Shown here: one piece after another, positions 8,100 through 14,623 of the stretch
Position numbering within the stretch: the first letter of the stretch is position 1
Layout: each line of letters starts with the position of its first letter
NCBI GenBank assembly: GCA_038531315.1
Contig: JBCBBT010000007.1
Location: forward strand, 8,778-72,777
Origin: JAJFFW01 sp038531315
Lineage (GTDB): Bacteria > Pseudomonadota > Alphaproteobacteria > Caulobacterales > Parvularculaceae
DNA length: 64,000 nt
Direction: 5' to 3'
Made by a program: the position numbers and the translations under genes
The notes under the pieces: model-generated
What the model was told of the DNA's origin: nothing
Database searches by the model: none
Seen by the model: the letters and a program-made list of their open reading frames with translations, nothing else

Positions 8100-8128
8100 A
8101 AGGCGCATCCGGGATTAGGTGCGCCTTT
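8100..8128 (+). terminator. Rho-independent-type terminator
   Basis: AAGGCGCA and TGCGCCTT form an eight-pair stem (8100-8107 with 8120-8127) with a 12-base loop, followed by a short T-rich run (TTTAT). It is placed to end transcription from the XRE gene. The T-run is weak, so it may be only partly efficient. It also sits downstream of the minus-strand tRNA-His and may serve that strand too. Confidence 0.5.
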
Positions 8129-8212
8129 ATCCGCCGCAGAGCCTTTGTCCGCCGCAGAAAAAAGATGAGAAATATCCAACAAACCGGATAGCCAGGGCGC
8201 AGCGCTATTTGA

Positions 8213-8289
8213 TGGTACCGCCTTCTGGAATCGAACCAGAGACCTCTAGATCCACAATCTAGCGCTCTAACCAACTGAGCTAAGGCGGC
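8213..8289 (-). tRNA. tRNA-His (GTG)
   Basis: A complete cloverleaf including the encoded CCA end at 8213-8215. The acceptor stem is GCCGCCT with AGGCGGT, the anticodon stem CTAGA/TCTAG encloses the loop TTGTGGA, and the anticodon is GTG (His). The T-arm loop TTCGATT and D-arm are standard. The base before G1 is C and the discriminator is A73, so there is no G-1/C73 pair; this is the known alphaproteobacterial form of tRNA-His. The G1-U72 pair is a wobble. Confidence 0.97.
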
Positions 8290-8422
8290 GCGCTGGGCGC
8301 TAAGGCCGGGTTTCTGTCGCGTGCGCCACAGAAAACGAGCGCGATATGTATCGACCGCGCCCGTTCAATGCAAGGATCAATCTGGCGATGGGCGGCCCTG
8401 AATTCGCCGCGCATCGCGGGGG

Positions 8423-8445
8423 GCGGCGCGTTTATCCCGCGCCGC
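8423..8445 (-). terminator. GC-rich stem-loop after the M48 gene
   Basis: GCGGCGCG and CGCGCCGC form a perfect eight-pair stem (8423-8430 with 8438-8445) with loop TTTATCC, nine bases past the stop of the minus-strand M48 gene. There is no clear U-run, so it may slow polymerase or protect the 3' end rather than act as a full intrinsic terminator. Confidence 0.4.
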
Positions 8446-8453
8446 GCTCTGGT

Positions 8454-9266
8454 TCACGAGCCGGCTTGCGCGCCCTCGGCGCTCATCCGCTGGATTTCTT
8501 CTTTCAGCTGCTGGATCCGCGTGCCGCTGCCGGGGTGTGTGGACAGAAATTCGGGCGGCGCCGAGCCGTTGTTCGCTGCGCCCATTTTCTCCCAGAAGCG
8601 CACCGCCTCATTCGGATTGTAGCCGGCGACGGCCATGTATTTCAGACCCTCGCGATCGGCTTCGAGTTCATGTTCGCGCGAGAACGGCAGTGCATTGCCG
8701 ACCGTCACGCCAAGCCCCAACGCCTGCATCCAGAGATTGGCGTTTTGACTGCCGGAAAGACCGGCGGCGGCGAGCCCGAGACCAAACTGCGTCTGCGCAG
8801 CGCGGCCGGCGCGTTTGGCGGCATGGTCGTATTTCACATGCGCGACCTCGTGGCCCATGACAGCCGCAATCTGATCATCGTTTTCCATCAGATCGAGAAT
8901 GCCGGTGTAAAAGCCGATCTTGCCGCCGGGCAGCGCGAATGCGTTTAGCTGGTCGGATTGAAAAACCTGGACTTCCCATTGTGCGGGATCGCCGCCGGCG
9001 GCGCGGATCACCCGCGGCGCAACGCGCTGCATGCGCGAGACATAACGCGGATCAGAGGAAATCTGTTGCTGGTTTTTGATGCCTTGCCACGCGCTCAGCG
9101 ACGCCGCCTGGACCTGTTCCGGCGGCGGCGCGAAGGCGCTGTCGAGCGACGCGCACGCCGCAGCGCCGATCGCCAAAGCGCCGCAAGCGAGCCGCAACAC
9201 GATCCGCTGAGCGGCGCTTGTGCTGGTTGCGGCATTTGTTGATTTTTTGATTTGCCCAATTTTCAT
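8454..9266 (-). CDS. M48-family zinc metalloprotease lipoprotein
   Basis: 270-residue predicted periplasmic lipoprotein: basic N-terminus, hydrophobic stretch and lipobox ending GAAAC at C38. The M48 zinc motif HEVAH is H139, E140 and H143, with the third ligand in EHELEADREG around 198-207. Members of this family (BepA/LoiP-like) degrade misfolded outer-membrane proteins; that role is inferred here. The ATG at 9266 is supported by GGAAGG eight bases upstream; the frame is open further back to 9353 without a good start. The C-terminal residues EFLSTHPGSGTRI are typical of the family. Transcribed alone, upstream of tRNA-His. Confidence 0.9.
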   Translation of the reverse strand: MKIGQIKKSTNAATSTSAAQRIVLRLACGALAIGAAACASLDSAFAPPPEQVQAASLSAWQGIKNQQQISSDPRYVSRMQRVAPRVIRAAGGDPAQWEVQVFQSDQLNAFALPGGKIGFYTGILDLMENDDQIAAVMGHEVAHVKYDHAAKRAGRAAQTQFGLGLAAAGLSGSQNANLWMQALGLGVTVGNALPFSREHELEADREGLKYMAVAGYNPNEAVRFWEKMGAANNGSAPPEFLSTHPGSGTRIQQLKEEIQRMSAEGAQAGS

Positions 9267-9437
9267 GAGTATTCCCTTCCCAGAAAAGGCGTGTTCGTGC
9301 CCCTGAAGTCTCCCACATGGTGCGGAGTATAGGCGAAAAGCGGCCGACGACAAATCGGTCAGCCTGGCAAAAGCCGCTGAAACACCTGAACAAATTGCAA
9401 GATTAAGACGCCCTGACGCCGCGAACGCGAGCGCCGA

Positions 9438-10004
9438 TCAGGGCTCCAGCTCGGAATCCCAGTAAAGAAAGTCCTGCCAGCTATCGTGCAGATAATGCGG
9501 CGGGAAGGCGCGGCCGCGCTCGTTGAGTTCGAACATGGTCGGGCGCGACGGTTTGCGCGCGGGGAACATATCAGCCTCGCGCGGCAGCCGGCCGCCCTTG
9601 CGCAAATTACAGGGGCTACAGGCGGCGACAATGTTCTCCCATGTCGTCCGCCCGCCTTTGGAGCGCGGCACAACATGATCGAAGGTCAGAAGATCGCGCT
9701 CGCCGGAGCCGCAATATTGGCAGGTGAACTTATCGCGCAAAAACACGTTGAAGCGCGTGAAAGCAGGCGTTCGCGTGTGTTTCACATAGGTCTTTAACGA
9801 AACGACCGACGGTAGCTGCATTTCAAACGACGGACTGCGCACAACCGTCTCGTACTGCGCGACCACATCGACCCTGTCGAGAAAAACAGCCTTTAGCGCA
9901 TCCTGCCACGACCACAGCGACAGCGGAAAATAACTGAGCGGACGGAAATCAGCATTCAGGACCAGCGCCGGACATCCCTCCGGCGTCTGTGCGGCTAGCT
10001 CCAC
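9438..10004 (-). CDS. HNH endonuclease-family protein
   Basis: 188-residue protein with a C-terminal HNH nuclease module: C95-x2-C98, the histidine motif in TFDHVVPRSKGG (H110), N124 and C129-type zinc knuckle CSPCNLRKGGR. The N-terminal 80 residues (LVLNADFRPLSYFPLSLWSWQDALKAV) are conserved in a widespread alphaproteobacterial HNH family whose target is unknown; it is chromosomal and not obviously phage-borne. Two palindromes lie upstream at 10110-10153. Confidence 0.9.
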   Translation of the reverse strand: MELAAQTPEGCPALVLNADFRPLSYFPLSLWSWQDALKAVFLDRVDVVAQYETVVRSPSFEMQLPSVVSLKTYVKHTRTPAFTRFNVFLRDKFTCQYCGSGERDLLTFDHVVPRSKGGRTTWENIVAACSPCNLRKGGRLPREADMFPARKPSRPTMFELNERGRAFPPHYLHDSWQDFLYWDSELEP

Positions 10005-10109
10005 AACACCCTCCCCACGGCGTCAGCCGGTCGCCTTAGAGGCGAAACGCGTAATGACACAACCTCAACAGTGAACGCGACATCTCCTTGAAAATTCACG
10101 CTTTCCCTA

Positions 10110-10153
10110 AAGACAGTTTGTCTTACCTGATTCCCTATGACAACTCTTTGTCA
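10110..10153. promoter_or_regulatory. Pair of palindromes upstream of the HNH gene
   Basis: AAGACA-GTT-TGTCTT at 10110-10124 and TGACAA-CTCT-TTGTCA at 10138-10153 are both perfect dyads with GACA/TGTC cores, 13 bases apart. They could be operators for the minus-strand HNH gene (start at 10004), or relics of the control region of the damaged genes to the right. Neither resembles the alphaproteobacterial LexA box GTTC-N7-GTTC. Confidence 0.35.
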
Positions 10154-10225
10154 AAATCGTTGCAATTGCGCCTCAATATTCAGTTTACAGCAGAACCATT
10201 TCGGCCGGCGTGCGCGACGCGGCGG

Positions 10226-10351
10226 TCAAAGCGGCGTTCGCCCGCGCAGATGGGCGTAGAACGTCCATAAAATATGGGCCGCGACGCCGCGATACGGCGC
10301 CCAGCGGGCCGCACGTTCGTCGAGTGTTCGCTGATCGTAATCGGGCCGGCG
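10226..10351 (-). pseudogene. 3' remnant of a DNA-3-methyladenine glycosylase gene (alkA-like)
   Basis: The minus-strand frame ending at the TGA 10226-10228 reads RAARWAPYRGVAAHILWTFY and then a short tail. This is the conserved C-terminal segment of AlkA-type DNA-3-methyladenine glycosylase II (W-x-PYR-x-VAA-x-LW). Upstream of about 10351 the frame stays open but no longer reads like AlkA: the helix-hairpin-helix and catalytic Asp region are missing, and the sequence there belongs to the patatin gene on the other strand. I read it as the last 40 codons of a deleted gene. The assignment rests on one motif. Confidence 0.55.
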
Positions 10352-10364
10352 CGATTTTGCGGCG

Positions 10365-11762
10365 TTGCTAGATGACCATGCCGATCTCGTGGGCGCTCTC
10401 GCCAAGCTTGCATTGCAGCGTGCGCGCGGTCCGCTCGTCGGCGCAAATGCGCTCTCAGCCAGATCAGCGCCGCGCATCTTCGCCGTCGTCGCGTCTTCGC
10501 CGTCGATTGATCCGAATGCGCATGCCGAAGCATTGGCGCGCCGAATAGACGAAATGGGTTTGCGGGTTCTGGCGATGCCAGTGAAGGATACCGCGCCTGA
10601 CAGCTATGAATTCGACCGTATTGAGGAACGCCACGACATCGTCATTCTCGCTGCACGCGTCGTCGATACGTCCTGGTACAGATTTGTGTTGCGCCACGCC
10701 GATCGATTTTTGGTCCTGGCGCGACGCGATGCGCGCCCCCCGAGACCTTTCCCGCTGGTGACGGCGGCTGGTGAGCGGGCGAGAAAGTTTCGCCTTGTCG
10801 ATCTTGTCGTTCTGCATGAGGGCCCGGAGCGCAGTTCCGTCGCCGATTGGCTCGATGCGCTAAGCGCGGCGAGGGTGTTCCATTGCCGCGGCCAACGCTG
10901 TGTTGATCGGCTGGCGAGGGTGATCGCGGGGCGGTCGGTGGGCATGGTGTTATCGGGCGGCGGCGCGCGGGCCTACGCACATATCGGCGCTGTCAAGGCA
11001 TTGCGTGAATATGGCGTTCCCATCGATCTTGCTTGCGGCGCGTCTATGGGCGGGATCATCGCCGCGTGCGTTGCAATGGGCTGGAGCAGCGAAGAAATCG
11101 AAGAACGTATCAAAGACGCTTTTGTGAGCAGCAATCCGCTTGGGGATTATGTGTTGCCCGTCGTGGCGATGACCCGTGGCAAGCGCGTTGAGGAGCGCCT
11201 TGCAAAACACTTCGGCGATTCGCTGATTGAACAGATCGAACTACCGTTTTTTTGCGTGTCCTCGGAGCTCACGCGAGGGGAGGCCAAGATCCATCGTCGT
11301 GGTTTATTGCGCGATGCGTTGCGCGCGTCGGTTTCGTTGCCGGGCGTCATGCCGCCGGTTGTGCGCGAAGACCATCTGTTTGTTGACGGCGCCGTTATCA
11401 ATAACTTTCCGACGGATATCATGAGCGCCATGCACAGGGGGCTGACGATCGGCGTTGACGTTGCTCGGCGCGGCACGATCAGCGCCGAGGCCTTTATCGA
11501 TCCGCCGAACTTCTTTCAGTGGGTTTTTAGGCACGGGTTATCCGCCCCGCCGCCAATTGTTCCCTTGTTAATGCGTTCTGCGACAGCGCGCGCGAACAAC
11601 GATTTACAACACAGACCCGATATCGCGATCGCGCCGGCGGTGCGGGGCGTCGAGCTGCGAGACTGGAAAAAATATGATCAGGCCGTCGCGGACGGCTATA
11701 CGGAAACCCGCAAGGCGCTTGATCAGTACGGACCGCTCCTTGAGATTGGACAACAAGGATGA
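10365..11762 (+). CDS. Patatin-like phospholipase, 5'-truncated (NTE-type)
   Basis: 465 residues from a TTG. The C-terminal half is a patatin lipase: oxyanion loop GGGARAY at 198-204, nucleophile GASMG (S227) and DGA (D341). Residues 37-180 match the linker domain found between the cyclic-nucleotide-binding and patatin domains of neuropathy-target-esterase-type bacterial proteins. The frame is open back to a TAA at 10338; the codons before the TTG read DFAALLDDHADLVGALAKLA, which looks like the final helix of a cNMP-binding domain. The rest of that domain is absent. No convincing start or ribosome binding site is visible, so expression is uncertain. The hydrolase core looks intact. Its stop overlaps the next gene (ATGA). 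Confidence 0.75.
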   Translation: MLDDHADLVGALAKLALQRARGPLVGANALSARSAPRIFAVVASSPSIDPNAHAEALARRIDEMGLRVLAMPVKDTAPDSYEFDRIEERHDIVILAARVVDTSWYRFVLRHADRFLVLARRDARPPRPFPLVTAAGERARKFRLVDLVVLHEGPERSSVADWLDALSAARVFHCRGQRCVDRLARVIAGRSVGMVLSGGGARAYAHIGAVKALREYGVPIDLACGASMGGIIAACVAMGWSSEEIEERIKDAFVSSNPLGDYVLPVVAMTRGKRVEERLAKHFGDSLIEQIELPFFCVSSELTRGEAKIHRRGLLRDALRASVSLPGVMPPVVREDHLFVDGAVINNFPTDIMSAMHRGLTIGVDVARRGTISAEAFIDPPNFFQWVFRHGLSAPPPIVPLLMRSATARANNDLQHRPDIAIAPAVRGVELRDWKKYDQAVADGYTETRKALDQYGPLLEIGQQG

Positions 11763-12412
11763 TCCGCGTTGTTTTGCTCGCTGTTTCGGCAATTGGCGGG
11801 GTTGTTGCGCTTGGCAGGAGGCTGGCCGACCGATCAATTGAAAACCGTCTTGATACGGAGCTGGAAGCCGCCAGCAAACTTGCGATGGCTGAGCTTGATC
11901 GTGAAATTGATGCGGTCGTCCGACACCACCTTGCCGCTTATGCATCGTCATTGCTGACAAAGGCCGGCCTGGTCGGCGGCGCCTACCTGCTTTTTGCCGC
12001 TGGTTTCATTTCATCGATTTTTTTCAAGGCCGGCGTGTCGGTCCTGATCTTGTGTTTTATTGCGTATGATATCGCGAGGGTGTCGCGCCATACCCCGCTT
12101 GCGGTGAAACTAATTCGTGAATACGGCTTCGATGGTCGAAAGGCGATCAAGGAATATGTCGCCGGCGTTGCGTTTCAGCGCGTCTACGCCGAAGCTCGGA
12201 CGCGTCTTGGAACAGGCCCCGCCAAACGCGTAATCGCTGTATCAAGCTTTTCCGCTCACGAATTGTCCGAAGATGTCGCGAATGCCGTCGCCCACGTCGC
12301 CCATGAAACGAGTTATGATAAAATCCGCGCGCGCGTCATGCTGGCGTTGTTCAAAGGCGGCCTCATGTTTGCGGTGTACGCCGGTTTTGTCGCGTTGATC
12401 GTCGTTTCGTAA
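11759..12412 (+). CDS. Membrane protein of unknown function
   Basis: 217 residues, not recognised. An N-terminal hydrophobic stretch (VVLLAVSAIGGVVAL, residues 4-18) is followed by a charged helix, then two adjacent membrane segments at about 68-98 (AGLVGGAYLLFAAGFISSIFF and VSVLILCFIAYDI), and a last one at about 197-216. The middle part (RLIREYGF to SSFSAHELSEDVANAVAHVAHE) is soluble and helical. The ATG overlaps the patatin stop by four bases, so the two are co-translated; a shared membrane-lipid role is conceivable but unproved. It converges on ubiG with a one-base gap. Confidence 0.75.
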   Translation: MIRVVLLAVSAIGGVVALGRRLADRSIENRLDTELEAASKLAMAELDREIDAVVRHHLAAYASSLLTKAGLVGGAYLLFAAGFISSIFFKAGVSVLILCFIAYDIARVSRHTPLAVKLIREYGFDGRKAIKEYVAGVAFQRVYAEARTRLGTGPAKRVIAVSSFSAHELSEDVANAVAHVAHETSYDKIRARVMLALFKGGLMFAVYAGFVALIVVS

Positions 12413-12413
12413 G

Positions 12414-13211
12414 CTAGCCGGCGTCTTTCACGGCGCAGACCATATAATTCACCGAAACATCCGATGTGACGCGCCAGGCGTCTTGCAGCGGATTGTAGAA
12501 AACCCCCGCTTTCTTGGTGATCGACATCGCAGACGGCCTGAGCGCCGAGGCGATTTCGTCGGGCTTTACGAATTTTCGAGGGTCATGCGTGCCGCGCGGC
12601 AACCATCCCAGGACATATTCGGCGCCGACTTTGGCGAGCGCAAACGCCTTTAGCGTCCTGTTGATCGTTGCGACAATCATCAGGCCGCCGGGCTTCACGA
12701 GATCAGCTGAACTTTGCAGAAACAAGTCGACATCCGCGACGTGCTCAACGGCCTCAAGATTAAGAACAATGTCGAACGGCGCCTCGCCCGCATCGACGAG
12801 CGCTTCAACGGTCGTCGCCCGATAGTCGATATCAAGGTCTGATTGCGATGCATGGACCATCGCTGTCTTTATATTGCGCTCGGCGGCGTCAATCGCCGTC
12901 ACCTGCGCGCCGAGGCGCCGCATGGGCTCTGCGACCAACCCGCCGCCGCAGCCGACATCGAGCAGACGAAGTCCTTCGAGCGGCTCGGCCGTCTCTGTCT
13001 TGCGCCCAAAATGGTCAAGAGCGGTGTCGCGAATATAGGCGAGCCGCGTTGGATTGAACTTATGGAGCGGTTTGAATTTACCCGTTGGGTCCCACCACTC
13101 GTCGGCGATCTTTGAGAATTTCTCGATCTCCGAAGGATCGATTGTTGTCGCGCCCGCGTTTTTGTCTGCGGCGGCGGTTGCGTCGGGTGAGGGGGCGGCT
13201 GTTGCGGCCAT
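12414..13211 (-). CDS. ubiG: Ubiquinone biosynthesis O-methyltransferase
   Basis: SAM-dependent methyltransferase that performs both O-methylations in ubiquinone synthesis. From the ATG at 13211 it has 265 residues. The UbiG signature EIEKFSKIADEWWDP, then FKPLHKFNPTRLAYI, the SAM-binding LLDVGCGGGLVAEP and the C-terminal GVFYNPLQDAWRVTSDVSVNY are all present. The start is fixed by AAGGAG six bases upstream; the frame extends to 13376 without support. An Ala-rich leader of about 30 residues precedes the core. Divergent from lysC with a 109-base shared promoter region. Confidence 0.95.
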   Translation of the reverse strand: MAATAAPSPDATAAADKNAGATTIDPSEIEKFSKIADEWWDPTGKFKPLHKFNPTRLAYIRDTALDHFGRKTETAEPLEGLRLLDVGCGGGLVAEPMRRLGAQVTAIDAAERNIKTAMVHASQSDLDIDYRATTVEALVDAGEAPFDIVLNLEAVEHVADVDLFLQSSADLVKPGGLMIVATINRTLKAFALAKVGAEYVLGWLPRGTHDPRKFVKPDEIASALRPSAMSITKKAGVFYNPLQDAWRVTSDVSVNYMVCAVKDAG

Positions 13212-13320
13212 GTCGGCTCCTTGCTTCATATGGGCGGCGTCTCTAGATATCGGGTCGCCTGACATCCACCAATGCGGCTTCCGGCTGCACATCTCAGCAA
13301 CACTGGCCCGGGAAAATTCC

Positions 13321-14580
13321 ATGGCGCGCGTCGTGATGAAATTTGGCGGCACGTCCGTCGCCGATCTTGACCGCATTCGGCATGCGGCGCGCTTTGTGAA
13401 ACGCGAAGCCGATGCCGGTCATGGGGTCCTTGTGGTGGTGTCGGCCATGGCCGGCGAGACCAACCGACTGGTGGCGCTCGCCGATGAGGCGGGCCCGCCA
13501 GACCCGGCGCTCGACGCGCGTAACGTCGAATATGATGCGATTGTTTCTTCTGGCGAGCAGGTCACGTCCGGGCTTCTGGCCCTTGTGCTCCAGAATTTGG
13601 GCTTCAGAGCGCGATCCTGGCAGGGCTGGCAGGCGCCGCTGATGACCGATAACGCGCACGGCAAAGCCAGAATAAGGGAAATACCGCCCGACAAGCTCGT
13701 CCAGTCTCTCGATAATGGCGAAATCGGAATTATGTCGGGTTTTCAAGGTGTTACGCCGGAGGCGCGGATCGCAACGCTAGGCCGAGGCGGCTCCGACACC
13801 AGCGCTGTTGCGCTGGCGGCGGCCATTGAGGCCGACCGCTGCGACATTTATACCGATGTCGACGGCGTTTATACGACGGACCCGCGTATTAACCGGGAGG
13901 CGCAGCGCCTTGAACGCATTTCTTTTGAGGAAATGCTCGAAATGGCCTCACTTGGCGCCAAGGTCCTCCAGACCCGGTCCGTCGAGTTGGCGATGGCGCA
14001 CAGCGTTAAGCTCCGCGTTCTGTCGAGCTTCGACACGCCCGAAGCACCGGGGCCTGGTACGATCATCTGCGACGAAGAGGAAATTGTGGAACAGAAAATC
14101 GTTAGCGCCGTCACGCCGTCGCATGATGAAGCCAAAATCAGCTTGTTGTCTGTTCCGGATAAGCCGGGGAACGCCGCTAAGATTTTCACGCTTCTCGCAA
14201 ACGCCGGCGTCAACGTGGACATGATTGTCCAAAGCCCCGCGCGCGCTGAGAATGCGGCCAACATTTCTTTCACGATGCATGAAAGTGATTTGTCGCGAGC
14301 AGAAGAAGTCTTAAGCGGCGCGCAATCTGAGATCGGCTTTGAAGCCATGCAATCAGATCGTCACGTTGTCAAAATCAGCGTCATCGGCGTGGGCATGAAA
14401 AGCCATACGGGCGTTGCATCGACAATGTTTGAAACGCTTGCGGAGAACAATATCAATATCCACAATATTTCGACCTCGGAAATTAAAATCAGTGTTCTGA
14501 TCGATTCGAAGTACTCTGAACTCGCGGTTCGTGCGCTGCATACCGCATACGGTCTTGATCGCGCGGCTGGCGCCGCGTGA
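13321..14580 (+). CDS. lysC: Aspartate kinase
   Basis: First enzyme of the aspartate pathway (Lys, Met, Thr, diaminopimelate). From the ATG at 13321 it has 419 residues, starting MARVVMKFGGTSVAD, the canonical ATP-binding opening. LGRGGSDTSAVALAAA lies near residue 155, and two C-terminal ACT domains (about 265-335 and 345-415, with VPDKPGNAAKIF) make the feedback-regulatory part. The reading frame extends upstream to 13054 over ubiG but that part is noise. lysC before ptsP is a common alphaproteobacterial order. Confidence 0.97.
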   Translation: MARVVMKFGGTSVADLDRIRHAARFVKREADAGHGVLVVVSAMAGETNRLVALADEAGPPDPALDARNVEYDAIVSSGEQVTSGLLALVLQNLGFRARSWQGWQAPLMTDNAHGKARIREIPPDKLVQSLDNGEIGIMSGFQGVTPEARIATLGRGGSDTSAVALAAAIEADRCDIYTDVDGVYTTDPRINREAQRLERISFEEMLEMASLGAKVLQTRSVELAMAHSVKLRVLSSFDTPEAPGPGTIICDEEEIVEQKIVSAVTPSHDEAKISLLSVPDKPGNAAKIFTLLANAGVNVDMIVQSPARAENAANISFTMHESDLSRAEEVLSGAQSEIGFEAMQSDRHVVKISVIGVGMKSHTGVASTMFETLAENNINIHNISTSEIKISVLIDSKYSELAVRALHTAYGLDRAAGAA

Positions 14581-14623
14581 GGTCATGAACTTTTCTTGAA
14601 AAATAATTACGGCGATAACAGAC

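Noticed and set aside
8346..8948. Plus-strand 200-codon frame over the M48 gene
   Set aside because: Antisense to a protease with intact HEVAH; no domain of its own.
10110..10153. LexA box near the HNH nuclease
   Set aside because: Dyads have GACA/TGTC cores; the alphaproteobacterial LexA site is GTTC-N7-GTTC, not seen here.
13054..13320. N-terminal extension of aspartate kinase
   Set aside because: The 89 extra residues overlap ubiG on the other strand and have no similarity to lysC; the canonical start MARVVMKFGG is at 13321.
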